Assembly (NCBI GenBank): GCA_964007475.1
Contig: CAXFZM010000320.1
Location: 62,001-126,000 of the forward strand
Reading direction: 5' to 3'
From: Hybos culiciformis
Lineage: Eukaryota; Arthropoda; Insecta; Diptera; Hybotidae
Length of the DNA stretch: 64,000 bases
Shown here piece by piece: positions 23,106 to 36,736 of the stretch. Made by a program: the position numbers and the translations under genes. Numbering within the stretch: position 1 is the first letter of the stretch; every line of letters starts with the position of its first letter. Under the pieces are notes generated by a model, which saw nothing but the letters and a program-made list of their open reading frames with translations, made no database searches and was not told the DNA's origin.

Positions 23106-24621
23106 TTATTAAATTTTTTTTTTAATGATTTATATCATGAAATATATAATGACACTTGTATTGCGGTAATTACTGCGTTCATTTATAAAATATTGATGTT
23201 GATTAAAAAAATATATTTTGAAAATTCACACCTTTTTAAATTTTTCGAAAAAAATTTTTCGCCATCAAGCGCAACGCGTTTCTTGACATCAAGGGCTTTT
23301 AGCCACCTCATTACATCTTTAATTATAATATTCAAGAGACATAACATTTTTATTTTTTGCAAGTTTTGAACACGCATATTTTTATTCAGTATAGTGCACA
23401 GACCCAACCTACTCTAAAAAAAGCGAACCGTTCTAAAAAAGGTTAAATTTAAAAATAAAATAAATATTATCATGAATTTATTAAAAAAAAATCAAAACAT
23501 ATAAAAAAGTTTGCTCTGCAGTTTGTTTTGTATGAGCAGACTTTTTCTCTGCTCAAAATTGAACAAATTTTTGTACAGATACGATTAACAATGATTCCAC
23601 TATATGTACAAGGTACATATTTTTGTATGTACAAAAATGTACAGACAACAATGAGCAAACATTTTAGAGCAAACTAATTTGATGATTCCACTATCTGTGC
23701 AATGTTTGTGACGTTTTTGAGCAAATATCTGTGCATTGCATAGACAGTGGAATAAGACCTTTAGTACAATACTCTTTTGTTGAGTATTTAATGTTCTCCA
23801 AATTAGATAGAACATTTTTCTGGTTGTACGGGTCATCATTTATTGATCGCACAGCTGCCACGAATATCTTATTACCAGGATCTATTCCAATATTCACTGG
23901 TGTTGGCTTTAATTCTTCTGTTATTTCAGATGGTTCTTCCTTTTCTGTTAAAAATTTTATACAACAGGAAGTTCCATCTGTTGTAAAACCAATGCATTTC
24001 TTATTGTTTCGTGGCAGCTTCAAGTAATCATTGTAATCAATAGTGTTATTAAATTGTTCAAAATCTACATTAATATCCTTGTTTTTTTTTTTAAACTTTT
24101 CATTTTCGGGCACTTTTTCAGCGAACATAACAATGCATTTGGAAGAACTTCAAATGCATCAATTTTGTGAAAATGAGCCTTTTTCCATAGCATGATTTTC
24201 AAGGTTGGCGTCCTTTGAAAATAACCATTCCATGTTTTCCTTAATTTCTTTGCGATGTTCCTTAATATTTTCGATTTAATTTAATTTAATCAAATAACAC
24301 CTGACTCTCGAATATATCGTGCTCCGTAATGTTATTTTTAAAGACTGTTGAATAAGTTTCTGCCAGAGCTCCGAATAGATTACTACGTGGTTTTTTGTTA
24401 TATTTTTGTAATCCAATAATTCTGAGTCTTTCATATTCGGGAGATATATCTTGATATTTGTTACAATTCATCAAACAATAAAAATATGCCCGAAAATCAA
24501 TTTTTTTACAGTCATAGTCATTTGAACTCAATTTGCGCATCAATTGGAAATTAATCAAAATTGATGCCTTGTATGCCAAGATACTCATTTCGTCGACATC
24601 TTCTTGAATCTTATCATATAA

Positions 24622-25183
24622 TGCTAGAGATAGAGTCGACGTAATTCACGCGCGTATGCGCGCGTAAAAAAAACCTGTTTTTTTTACCTGTTATGCTCAA
24701 CGCCGTTCACATGCGAAAAACAAAAGAGAAAAAGAGAAAAATTAAATTAGAAAAATAAAATGGATTCTGTTTGTAATATTTTTATAATGCTTTTTAATTT
24801 ATTTATAACTTAATAAAACATAAAAAATTTTAATAAATTTGCAATAAATAATTATTTAATTTTTATTTTTGAATATAATTATATTTATGAACTTTTTTAT
24901 TTTATTAAATAATTATTTGTTTGTAAATTTTTTTTTTTCTAAATACAACAAAATAAACAACACAATTTTTTTTTCTAATTACAACAAAATAAACAACACA
25001 ATTATAAACAAATGATTTCCACAATGTACGGCGTAAAATACTGGGAAAGTTAAAATATTTCAACTTTTACGCGCGTAAGCTACGTTTTACGTCGTTGCGT
25101 ATAGCCGGTCTCATACATTTTCATACAATTTGATTTTTTACGTGCGTACACGCGCGTGAATTACGTCGACTCTATCTCTAGCA
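24622..25183. mobile_element. MITE with TAA duplication in Fanzor N-terminus
   Basis: 562 bp with long TIRs of about 40 bp (ends TGCTAGAGATAGAGTCGACG), flanked by TAA (24619-24621 and 25184-25186). The uninterrupted site is in unit C at 39255 (ATCATATAAGCTG). Next to the TIRs are CGCGCGTA repeats. A 3-bp TWA duplication suggests PIF/Harbinger mobilisation, but the TIR differs from the resident Harbinger. No ORF. Confidence 0.8.
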
Positions 25184-25484
25184 TAAGCTGTCATCTTTTA
25201 TGACGCTTCTTAATGATAACTTCACTGTTGTAACCCTAGTACCATCGACTATTTTAAATACACGTCTGGCGGTAGTTGTTATTATTGCTTTTACTGTTTT
25301 TTTTGAAGTTGTATCGAGGCGATTCTTTTTCGCAGCCCCATCAGTATCTGCTGTTGCCGCTTTTCTTTTTTGATGCTTTGACTTCACTGGTTCTGCTTCT
25401 TTTTTTCCGCCACAGGAGCTTTTGGCTTCTTTGCTGCGGGGCCAATATTTTTCTCTTTTCTTTTTATATTATTATGTGCCGCTT

Positions 25485-25999
25485 TTATTTTTTGACTTCA
25501 CTGGTTCTTTTTTTTTTCACCACTGGAGCTTCTGGCTTATTTACTGCGGGGCCAATCTTTTTCGGCACTTTAATCAAAGCATCAAAGTGACCAAATATGC
25601 CAGAACCAGAATGTCTCAATCTTTTTATTTCCAAATATTTCAATGGTGGACCATATACGGCCTTAAAAACTTTATTAATGTACAAATGGAACTTGCAATT
25701 GAAAACTTGTGCCGCTGCTTCTAGCTCGGCAGTGGATCCATATGTGTCATGACACATCATATCTGCCACATATGTATCTACATTTTCGTATGGCTTACCG
25801 GTATCCGTCATGGTTTTATTTTTATAACAATACCAAAACTCCTCAATGTACTCCACAATCTCCTTCCGTACATGATACGAAAAATTTTGTGTACCATACA
25901 TCAAGTATGATATCGAATTGAACAGACATGCACCATCCCCGTTCACTTCGACAACTTGATATGGAACAATTTGTTCCCATTCTTTAAAACTATCCACTG
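25485..25999 (-). pseudogene. OTU cysteine protease moiety, unit B
   Basis: Best preserved OTU part together with unit D. NGDGACLFNSISYL carries the catalytic Asp-Cys region, and GHFDALIKV probably the distal His. There is no ATG; the frame opens at the conserved acceptor-like TTTCAG (about 26000). The Lys-rich linker starts GPAVNKPEAPVVKKK and then shifts frame at 25485. Downstream (25484-25387), SKHQKRKAATADTDG continues into the Fanzor part, which supports an original fusion. Confidence 0.8.
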
Positions 26000-26983
26000 A
26001 AATCCGCTGAAATCATAAATATAATACAATATATAAAGTGATTAAAATAAAGGTTCTTATAATAAGAATCTTAGAGATTTAGTATAAAATTCCAAAAAAT
26101 GGATAATGTTTAACTTCCTCAGAAAAGCACTTTAGATGTGGATCAGAGCATTATCGATAAGGTAAATTTTTCAAAATATCTAATATATTATTGACGGTAA
26201 GTTTTTGTTATCATTGTTAGAAATGGAATGAAAATGAGTTATTAGCGACCGAAAGTGATCAAGTGCGTTTCATTGGGCTAAGTTTCATTGGGCACTTTGG
26301 GTTCAAATCAAATTTTTGTAAATATCTCTTGCTACTGCGCCGCCTACCGGGTCAAAAAAAATTTATTAAAGCACCAAACGAATAAATTATTTCGAAATAT
26401 TATTGTGGTTTCACATGCGCGGATCATAATACTAAATCACTTTTATAATATCTAACATATCTTGTGAATATTAATGCCATTGGTCGTGTCGTTTAGCGTT
26501 GATATTGATTAAAGGAAATTGAATTAGATATATTAGTCCTAAAGGCCAATATTAATTAATAATTACATTTTTTTTTTAATCAAAACATTTATGTTGGCTC
26601 TAATGAATATTTTAGGAAAATTAACAGTGAATAGTCATCACTTAAATAATTCACAAGATTGTGTTACAACTGGGCAACCAAATTCGATGCAATCAAACAT
26701 AAATAGTAAAACTGCAACAATATTAGTATCAAAAACAAAAACTAAAAGAGAATTATCTTTACTCTTAAAAAATTATATTATTTAAAAAAAAAAAAAAAAT
26801 CTAAAAAATTAAAATCACTTTTATTAAATATATCTATTTTATTTATAATTACATTTATTATTATTTTTAAAACATATTTTATTTTAGTTTTAATATCAGA
26901 AATGAAAAAAGCACAAAATTCTTATTTTTAATTTTATTTAAAATAAGTTATTTAAGCATCCTACTTATTTTAGGATTATATTC

Positions 26984-28809
26984 AACTAGCTGTACCCGCA
27001 CACACGTTGTTGTGGAACACACGTTTTAAGTGAAATTTTTGTTGTCAAATTTATGAACAATTATAGGAGCTAGTTATTTTATAAATTTGGGAAAATATCT
27101 AAGAAGAATTAATTTATCTTTTCTACTTATTCAACACTTAAATTGTATGTAATCGAATGATATCCTTGCCTTAAACAGGTTTGCAAACCAAACCAAATTT
27201 GTGTTTTTCTCCATTTCCTCTTTTTATGAATCAAATTTGAATGAAATCGGAAGAACTTTTGCAGTCCTCCCCGGGAGATATTTCTCAGTAGGGTGCCATT
27301 CAAATTTTAAAATAGCCTATAACGACCCCGAGACAAAGAGACGGTGTAAATTTCGAAACGATCGGTTGAGTTGTTTAGTTTTTAATATTCTGTAGTTATT
27401 AGTAATAAAGAAATTGATTTCTATATATTCGAAGAGACCCCCTAAAAAGATGGGGCCAAATTTTTGTTACAAAATTCGTGTGTTTAATCATTTTTATATA
27501 CCAAATTTAAATGAAATCGGATAAAATTTTGAAGTCCTCCCCTATAGGACGAGGTCAATAAATTTTTTGTTACGAATTTATGTGTAATCATTTCCTCTTT
27601 TTACGTGTCAAATTTAAATGAAATTTGTTCCGAAATTGTGTGTAATTATTTTTTTGTTCCGAAATTGTGTGTAATTATTTCCTCTTCTTCCATACCAAAT
27701 TTGAATGAAATCAAACGAACTTTTAAAGTCCGCCCCGAGGGGAGTTCCATGTGTAGGATGTCAACAAATTTTTTGTTACGAAATTTGTGTGTAATTTAAA
27801 TGAAATCGGACAAACTTTTAAAGTCCGCCTTCAGGGAGGTCTCTGGGTAGGAGGTCAACAAATTTGTTGTTACGAAATTTGTATGTAATCAGTTCCTCTT
27901 TTTACATACCAAATTTGAATGAAATCGGACGAAGTTTTTAGGTCCGCCCCCCAAGGAAGGTCTCTCGGTAGGAGGTCCCTGGTTAGGAGGTCAACAAATT
28001 TTTTGTTACGAAATTTGTGTAATCAGTTCTTCTTTTTACTTACCAAATTTGAATGAAATCGGAAGAACTTTTAAAGTTCGCCCGCAGGGGAGGTCTCTGG
28101 GTAGGAGGTCCCTGAATAGGAGGTCGCTGGGTAGGAGGTCAGCATAATTTTTGTTACAAAATTTGTGTGTAATCAGTTCCTCTGTTTACATACCAAATTT
28201 GAATGAAATCGAACGAACTTTTGAAGTCCGCCCCCAGGGGAGGTCTCTGGGTAGGAGGTCCCTTGGTAGGAGGTCAACAATTTTTTAGTTACGAAATTTG
28301 TGTGTAATCAGTTCATCTTTTTATATACCAAATTTGAATGAAATCGGACGAACTTTTGAGGTCCGTCCCCCAGGGAAGGTCTCTCGGTAGGAGGTCCCTG
28401 GGTAGGAGGTCAACAAATTTTTTTTTACGAAATTTGTGTAATCAGTTTTTCTTTTTACATACCATATTTGAATGAAATCGGACGAACTTTTAAAATCCGC
28501 CCCGAGAGGAGATCCCTGGGTAGGAGGTCAACAAATATTTTGTTACGGAATTTGTTTGTAACCACTTCCTCTTTTTACGTACGAAATTTGAATAAAATTG
28601 GACGAACTTTTGAAGTCTGCCCCCGGGGGAGGTCTCTGGGTAGGAGGCCAATCAAATTTTAAAATAGCCTATAACGACCCCCGACTTGACACAAAGACAT
28701 GGTGTAAGTTTGAAAACGATCGGTTGAGCGGTTTAGGAGCCTATTCGGAACAGACAAATAGACAAACAGACAAAGAAACAAAGGGACAACTTCTGCTTTA
28801 TATATTAGA
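26984..28809. repeat. Interspersed repeat with minisatellite, unit B
   Basis: Same repeat as 4157-6082, from ACTAGCTGTACCC to TATATTAGATG, with a different number of internal copies. The preceding 26000-26983 is the conserved upstream region of the OTU-Fanzor gene. Confidence 0.75.
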
Positions 28810-29728
28810 TGATTTTAAAAAAAAATTTTGTTTCTTAAAATCAATTGACATCAATTAGTTCATTTTCACGATTTTTTCGCTTTCATTATTTAAGAAACAT
28901 GTTATGTATAGTATGCATATAATGATGCTTTTCAAGATATTTTTTTAAATTAAAATATGATTCAAGGAAATCATATATACAAACTAAACTTTAATTTATA
29001 TAAATAATATTTACATCCATGATACAATATATGCGCTAATCTTGTGCATAGTATGTACAATGTAGATATGAATAATGAATACGAATATAAGCATAAAACA
29101 TTTTGTTTTGAAAATTTTTTTTTTCTAATTTTAAAATGTGAAATACACTAATTTCTGGAGCGTCAAGTGCGTTTATATAATTTTTATTAATAAATTTTTT
29201 TTTTTTTTTTTAAAGTAAACTCTATAAAGTTTAAGATCTTTATAACTGTAGTAATATTTTTCACGAAATTATATTAAATTTTGTAAAAAAAATTGTAACC
29301 ATAAATTAAATATACGTATATCAAGATTTTGCACTTCATACATTAAAAATGTTGCTTTCAATATTTTGACATTGGATACTCTTTTTTTTTTTTTTTTTTT
29401 ATTCTTTCTCTCTTTTCATTCTCAATTCTCCAACAAAAAAAAATAAAAATCCTAGTGACTGTTTTTTGTATTTTGTTTGCTAATGTTGCGGTTGCTTTAT
29501 TTAAAACTTATTATATATTTTTAAAAAGTACATAACATTTTTTTATGTATTTTAGCAAAACAATATATAACAGTTTTAGTTCAGCCTTTAGCGCAATAAT
29601 TCTAATTCGCTATTATTATTATTATTATTCGAATGTGTAACAAGAGAAAGCTTTTTGTTTTTTTTTACACAGATTTTTATTACGTACCTATAAATTTTTA
29701 CAGGATTATGTACAATAATATTAATTAA

Positions 29729-30988
29729 TAGTACGTTCAGTAAGTACAGATTGTCCTTAGCTAGTGACAAAATCCTACGTTGCAGAAAATCTGAAGTTTG
29801 TGAAAGACAAAATCTGACAGCTAAAGTCCTTAAATACAGACAATTTCTACAAAAAATCGTTCAGTAATGCAATCCTACCTCAAAACTTCTGCAAAGGGAA
29901 ATTTCATAATTTCCCATAATAGTCCGTATTCTGGGAGTACTTTTTAGTTGGCCTTAGCTAAGGACAATGAATATTTTGATTAAAAACAAATAAAAAAAAA
30001 TTAATTTTAACAAAATTTTATGTTTTCCTAAATAAAATTCGAAATTATATATTTTTATTTAAATAAAATATAAAATTTTAAATAAACATATAAAATTTTT
30101 AATAAAAATATAAAATTTTTAATTTTATTTACATATTTTATCAAATTTAGTTCAACCCATATACTTTAAAAAGGTTTATACCGAGTTCTTGTTTACATTT
30201 TACTACGTAGCTATTCTGCTTCCTTTATGATGATTGTTTTCAAATTTTTATGCAAATTAAATAAAAATTTTCGATGTCTTCTTTATTTTTCGAGATATCA
30301 AACATTTTAACTTTTAAATAAAAATTGGCTACAACAAGAAAAAATTAAGAAACTTCGTAAAGAAGGCATAATGTTAATAAGACATCAGGTGCTTTGTACT
30401 TTTAATATTTGTTCAAATGGCATGACACTAGTTTCAGAAATAGAAATACTTTTTCATCGGTGAATCACTAGTGAATTGGAAGTAATAATTCATGTTGAAG
30501 TGAGACAAGATCTTATTTAAAAAGTAAATTGTTCGTACTTTTTTGCTCTATTAAAGAACTTGCAAGCGATATTCAGCATGATTCAATACAGAAACAGAAA
30601 TATATGTAAAAATAAAAAACACATTCACTCAATTTTTGTTCATGCATTTCACTAAACAATTTGTATTAATTTTTATTTTTCATAAATTTTATGTGTTAGC
30701 TTAAAAACATTTAAGAAAATGCAGAATTTTTGAAATTTCATTAAATTTGTATTTGCTTAAACAAAATATAAGCATATTATTAATAAATGTTACAAATTAT
30801 TCTTTAAAATCTGAAAAACAACAAATGACACATTTTAATATGCCCATATAAATTTTTTTAATGTATATGATTTTAAAATGAAATGTCACAGCTGTCCTTA
30901 TCGTAGGGCTTTGCAGAAGTTATTTGCAGTATTTTGCAGAAAAGGGAATTCCTTAGCTACGGACAATCTGTACTTACTGAACGTACTA
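29729..30988. mobile_element. MITE with TAA duplication in spacer B
   Basis: 1,260 bp with perfect TIRs (TAGTACGTTCAGTAAG...) running on to TACAGATTGTCC, flanked by TAA (29726-29728 and 30989-30991). The empty site is GATTAAATAGG in unit A at about 7090. Further inward, CTTAGCTA and TTGCAGA motifs repeat in both arms. No ORF. TWA duplication suggests PIF/Harbinger type. Confidence 0.8.
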
Positions 30989-30991
30989 TAA

Positions 30992-33051
30992 ATAGGTGTC
31001 TAATTTTTTAAAGATAAATATTAATTTTTAATTCATAAAAAAAAACTTATTTTTAATTTATTTTTTAGTTTTGGTGGGTGCGCAGTGCGCATTTTGCGCC
31101 TTAAGATGCTGCCACTGGTTTTTAGACGAATTGCCCTTTTGTACGAAATTTTTTAATACAAATTGCAATTTTAGACGAAATGGTATTAGATAAATAGTTT
31201 TTAGACTAATTAATTATAGACGAATTATTTTAGACGAATATTCCGGCTACCATTTTATATACATATATAATACTTTCTGTATATTTTCTGTATAAATATA
31301 AAAATTAATGAAAAACTGTAGCGCTCGAATGACTTTCAGTTTTGAAGAATCATAGATACTTTTAAATTTGATGAATATACAAGTTCCAGGGCTTAAAAAT
31401 CTTCAAGTTTTTTATGAAATGATGCATCATTTCTTTATTAGTTTATGATATTGACAAAATAATTGATTTGTTAAATATTAAAATTTTTTAAAATATTCAG
31501 GTTTCTTTATCATCCTATATTAAATATATTCCCAAGTGTAGTGCTCTCTTTGAGTATATCACTCACTCTCTCTCTCTCTCTCTTTCAATGTATATAAACC
31601 TAGTATTAATTCTGTGGCCACATGACATAATCGCCTAAGTCGATTTTGCTACTTTTGAGGAGAGCATGGCACGGCAAATAGTTAGACAAAAAGATTTCAT
31701 CAAATGTCATACTTAAACGATGTCAATTCAATAGTGAGTGCCATCAAATGCCATCTTCGTCTTTTCAAGTAGCAACAGCAAGCATTGAGCGTGAAATAGA
31801 TACGGATTTTTTTTTTTTTTTTTTTTAATACTTAAAAAAAAAAAATTTATTTAAACTATTTTTCAATTATTTTGTTTACAAAAATTATAATTTATTTAAA
31901 AAAAAAATTTGTTTTCTTTGTATTTAAAAAAAAAAATTTTTTTTAGTAAATAGACTTAAAATTTTATAAAGTTTCTTCACTCTGAAAACATAATTTTTTT
32001 TTCCATTATAACTTTGTTTCACATCACTTTAGTATCACATCTGAAATCAAAATAGGCCCCAAAATAAAATTCCCTAACTTTTCCCTGACTTTACTGAAAA
32101 AATTTTTTTTAAAAAGTTTGTTATATATATTTCATTCAAATTTTATTATTAATCTAGGATTTTCAGATAAAGTTTTTCCTAATACAAATTGAACAAAAAA
32201 TTTATGAAAATCTCCGATTTTCCCTATAGCCTTTCCAAACTATTCCAAACATTAAAGAAATGCGTTCACACTTTAGTTTTTCAAAGCTAGAAAAAAAATA
32301 AGCAGTTATATTCAAAATTTATAAACTTTTTTGTTTTTTATTTTTGTTTTAATAAAAAAACGACAGGCTTTTGTCAACATTCAAAATAAGGAAAAATTTT
32401 TGTATATGTACTTGTAAAAAAAAATAAAAATTACAATTTGATTTTTTGGAAACTTGCATAAGAGGATATGCAAGTTCTTTTATTTTCATTTTTTTATATG
32501 GAAAACTTGCTCTTATGCAAGTTCTTAATGTAGCATAACCGTTATGCAAGTTCTAAAGCTAAAGTTTGGAAAGGCTATAACACTGAATTTCCGAAAATGT
32601 GGGAACCATGTTATATATACTTTTTCTTGCTGGTTATTGAATTGCTGCTGGTGATTGTTTTAATGAATGACGCTTATATCCATGCGTCCGCAGTTTGCTT
32701 TCCTACCGGTTCGCACCGGTTCCCACGATCCGTTTATTATAAAATCTTATGGTTCGTGCGAACCGGCTATTTGAAATTATTAGAAAATTTAATTGCGATT
32801 ATATTATGTCAAATTTTAAAATATTTGTTTATCGGTTATAAATTATTTCAAATTTAAATACAGCATATGTAAAAAGTTGGTTAAATAATCGTAATGCTGA
32901 TTATACCAGGGTGGAAAAATTTAACCCAAATAATATAGTGAAATTCAACAAATATTTGAAATTATTTTTTTAATTATTTTATTCTTATTTTTTTTTTCTA
33001 AGTTTCGTTTTATGTAAATATTTTTAAAAAAAAATTTTAATTTTTTTTAAT
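30992..33051. other. AT-rich spacer and junction region, unit B
   Basis: Matches 7090-8242 plus 10058-11002 of unit A without the MULE-like element. It includes the TTTAGACGAA cluster, the CT tract with TATA-like box, the fold-back MITE (32229-32575) and the CCGGTTCGCAC hairpin (about 32706-32764). No gene seen. Confidence 0.6.
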
Positions 33052-33178
33052 ATATTATTTTGTTGCGAAATAATTTCACTGCGAACCGGTTTATGAAATT
33101 TTAGGAAAGCATCACTCTGCTTGTGGAACATCTCTCGCACATTCCCGCACGAATACAACCGATTTTTCTTATATATAT
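33052..33178 (-). ncRNA. Candidate Fanzor guide RNA region, unit C
   Basis: Conserved block after the Fanzor stop (33179-33181), nearly identical to 11003-11119. Same reasoning and limits. Confidence 0.25.
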
Positions 33179-34040
33179 TTCCTAGCCTGCTTGTAATATG
33201 GTTGACTGGCATTTATGTCTCTATTCCATACAATTAAACATTTTTCGCAATGAGAATATCGGTGTGGACTTTTCGAGACTACATGCCCGTCCAAGCAGCT
33301 GCTACATTTCTTCGTCGTGTTGTATTCGTTCACCATCTTCAGTTGAATGTTTTTTTTTTTTTATATACTCCTTCATTGGAGAATTAGACATAGTTTGGGT
33401 GCTTCCCAAGAAAACTGTTATCATTTTTTCTTTTTTGATCAAGCTTTCTTTAATAAATTTATTTAAAGCACCATTTCTCCGGATATAAGCGTCAAATCTT
33501 ATACAGGAAATTTTCGGCCGAATGTAGGCTCTGGTTTTTGGTAAAAACCATGATAATGGGAATATCACATACTCCGACGTCCAGTTAGTCCACCAATCCT
33601 CTGTGGTGCTTCTCTGGACATCGTTATGTAGATTTTTATGAATTTCTTTTTTTTATGTGAACTTTCCAAATTATGTTTTCTTGCATGATGCCCGTTATTA
33701 AGGCTGTATTCCACTGTCTGTTCAATGCACAGATATCTGCTCAAAAAAATTTGCTCAAAAAATGAACAAATTTGACTCTGTACAAATTGCTTTGCTCAAT
33801 GTATTCCATTGTCTGTGCAATTGAGCAAATTTTTATCTGTACAATGTATGCACAAACAAATGTCTGTACATAGAGTTTGTTCATATATTCCATTGTCTGC
33901 TCGCATAAAATATGTACAATGAAAAAAAAAGTTTGTTCAATTGGAAATCAAAATTTATAAATCTCATATATAATTTTTAAAAATTATATTATTACGAATT
34001 TTTTTTTTTTAAATTATTAACTTGAAAATTCACGAAATCA

Positions 34041-35430
34041 ATGGATTTAGAAACAGCAAGTACGAAAAAAGATATAGAGAGTGAAGAAATTGCAGCAGTA
34101 TTTGTGGTGCTTGGATCATGTTATCTTCTACAAAAAAAAAGGATGCATGATAGCAAAAATAATGTGCGTAGAAGAAAGTCCCCGAATGTTTGGGTGAGAG
34201 AATGGCTCAAAAAAAGAAAAAACGAGGGTGCGTATTCAAAATTGTTGCCCGAGCTACGACACGGCGACAGCGGTGAACAGAAACTGTATCGTGAATTTAT
34301 TCGTATGTCGACTGAAAACTTCGATTATTTACTGCAACTAGTAATGCGATTGATTGAAAAAAAAGACACACAAATGCGTGAATCGATTTCAGCAGGAGAG
34401 CGTCTCGCAATTACATTGCACTTTCTAGCGACAGGTCAAAGTTTTCAATCAATGCAATATTTGTTTCGTGTGCCACAATGTACTATTTCAAAAATTATTC
34501 CGGAAGTACTAGACGCGATTTGGATAGCTCTGAAAAACCAATACATTCGGGTAAGGATTTTATTTTACAAATTACTATTGGAACATATTTTTTATGTCTT
34601 CTTTTCTCTGAATTCAGACACCCTCGTCGGAAGAAGAGTGGAATAATGTGGCTGATACATTTCAGCAATGGAACTTTCCACATTGTATCGGTGCCATTGA
34701 CGGCAAGCACATTGTGATGGTGGCACCTCCAAATTCTGGAAGTATCTACTACAACTACAAAAAAACACATAGCATTGTGTTAATGGCAATTTGTGATGGT
34801 AACTACAAGTTTATCTACGTCGACGCAGGTACTAATGGTCGCATGTCAGACGGAGGTGTATTTAATAAATGCTCATTTGCCAATGCTCTTGACAGAGGCT
34901 CATTACATTTACCAGAACCATGTACATTGCCAGGCCGCAATGTAAAAGTACCGTATGTAATTGTGGCAGACGACGCTTTCGCTGCAAGATTGAATTTAAT
35001 AAAGCCATTCAGTGGACGATTTTTGCCTCCATCGAATCGAATATTCAACTACCGGCTTTCCCGTGCACGTCGCTGTATAGAAAATGCATTCGGCATTATG
35101 TCATCAAAATTTCGTGTGATGCGCTCCCCTATATATCTCGATGCCTCAAAAACCAAAAAAATTGTTTTGGCTTGCTCTGCTCTGCACAATTTTTTGATAA
35201 CAAGAAATGATAATACATACGTCACAAGAAACATCATAGATCAATATATGGATGATGGTACCATTATTGAAGGCAATTGGAGGAGAGAAGTACCTGATCG
35301 CTCCATGTATCCATTGGAAAATGTTGGATTTAGATACGTATCTGAAAATACGCATAGTTCAATGGAAGAATTTAGGGCATATTTTATGTCGGTTGGAGGA
35401 GAAGTACCGTGGCAATATAGACATATTTAA
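34041..35430 (+). CDS. Harbinger transposase, copy 2 (two exons)
   Basis: HARBI1-like DDE transposase. Exon 1 is 34041-34550 and exon 2 is 34618-35430, with a 67-bp phase-0 intron (GTAAGG...TTCAG) between; the spliced product is 440 residues. The N-terminal part is helical with an HTH-like region (QSMQYLFRVPQCTISKII). The catalytic triad is in GAIDGKH, VADDAF and ENAFG. It cuts and pastes the element at TWA sites, normally with the MADF partner. The frame is open with no visible lesion, so this copy may still encode active enzyme. Confidence 0.9.
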
Positions 35431-36073
35431 AAATATTACAGTTAATTCAAATAATACTGTTAAACGTTGACTACTATATATTTTAAGTTATTCTTTAATT
35501 TATTAAAGGAAAAATAAACATTATTTTGTTCGATGGATTAATTTTTTTTATTATGTAGAATAAAAACATGCAGATAGTAAATCTCAGTTAAATTTATTTT
35601 ACACATCAAATGGGATAAACATTAATAGGAAAACTTTTTAATCATAAATGAAGTAAGGAAAATATGCTTAAAGGATTCATAGGTCAAATAATAATAATAA
35701 TACACATCATTAGTTAAAAAATTTAATTTTATTTTTTTTTGCAAATAAATTAATTTTTTGTTGTGAAAATTAATAGGTACTCGAGTTGAACGGACTTTTT
35801 GAAAAACTGCTTCGAATAATTTATTTCAATCTCATCGTCATTTTTAATCAGATGAAATGTTGAATTCGAACTGTAATTGAAAATATAAAAAATTATCTGA
35901 AAATTATAATTATTTTTTAATTTTTACCGGCTCTTCATCAATACGATCCCATAAAATATTTAATAATTTCCGTTGAGTTGTTTGTCGGTAAGCTATTGAT
36001 GTTATTTTTCGCAATTCTGAAGACAAATAATTTGAGAAACTTTCAACATGATCTGGTACTTGTTTTGGTTGCT

Positions 36074-36736
36074 TCAAACGATCAAGTGCACATCTAATTC
36101 CTGATAAGAGCAATTACTCTTTATTTTCATCTCCAATGTTTGCGGATGGTTTATTTTTTCAGTTAATGGAGATCGTCTTCTTCTTTTCCTGACAGCAGAG
36201 CTGCTTAGTTCACTTGCGTCATTCACATTTTCATCCTCTTCAATGCTCAGATTTGATTCTGAGGAAACTGTTTGTACTTTCTCAGCAGCGCCAATGAAAG
36301 CCATTTGGGAATGGTATTTCCAATGTGGCTTCAATTGAGCACTTTGACCTGATTTAGTTTTTCTTGTGCTTGCCAAAGCCCCTCTATACTGGGTTCTCAG
36401 ATTTTGCCATTTCGATATCATCTGTTCCACGGGAATCTGGTCTTTAAATTCAAAGGCAATATTTTGCCAAGCTGCTTCTCTTTTAGTTTTGTTTTTGTAC
36501 TCAGAGCTGCCGACGTTCCAAATGCAAGAACGAAGCTCCACTTCTTTAATTAATTTTAAAATTTCATCTTCCGTCCATGATTGATTTATTTTTGCCCGCA
36601 TTTGGATACGCTTGGCCTTTGCAGCTGTTTTTTCATTACATTGTTTATTCATCATTTGAGAATTTACTGCCTTTTCTTCCTCGTCAAGGACGTCGAAACC
36701 ATCAAAAATTTCTCCTTCCATTATGTACGTCTTCAC
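36074..36736 (-). pseudogene. Harbinger MADF-domain protein, copy 2
   Basis: Same protein as 22278-23105. A 1-nt deletion near 36145 shifts the frame after LTEKIN, giving an unrelated 20-residue tail. The BESS-like end lies in another frame at 36113-35910. The MADF domain itself is intact, so a truncated DNA-binding protein is possible. Confidence 0.8.

Larger units (their letters stand above)
11652..23760. mobile_element. PIF/Harbinger transposon, copy 1 (contains gypsy-1)
   Basis: Inverted ends AGGCTGTATTCCACTGTC and AGGTCTTATTCCACTGTC, then shared GCAATGCACAGATAT, flanked by TTA on both sides (11649-11651 and 23761-23763). The empty site reads GTTATTAGAATAATAC in units A and D. A TWA duplication, a DDE_Tnp_4-type transposase and a MADF gene define PIF/Harbinger. 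The subterminal regions carry many TGAGCAAA and TGTACA motifs. Net length without gypsy-1 is about 4.0 kb. Confidence 0.92.
11120..25484 (-). pseudogene. Fanzor nuclease moiety, unit B (split by transposons)
   Basis: Same gene as in unit A, heavily interrupted. The best continuous piece is 24128 to about 23764: FEQFNN, then FTTDGTSCCIKF, then NIGIDPGNKIFVAAVRSINDD, showing RuvC-I joined to the following strand. The N-terminal part (24588-24286 and 25387-25187) is split by a MITE at 24622-25183. Harbinger (11652-23760) separates it from the C-terminal piece (11519-11120). There a deletion of about 50 bp, replaced by a T run, breaks the frame upstream of the CSSC zinc ribbon. The ribbon and WNRDINAS survive in another frame. 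Confidence 0.85.
11003..33051. repeat. Tandem unit B of the OTU-Fanzor array
   Basis: Second unit, 22.0 kb. About 8.1 kb is the core; the rest is a Harbinger element with a gypsy element inside (11652-23760), a 562-bp MITE (24622-25183) and a 1,260-bp MITE (29729-30988). With unit C it forms type 2, sharing the Harbinger insertion site and a deletion in the Fanzor 3' part. Confidence 0.9.
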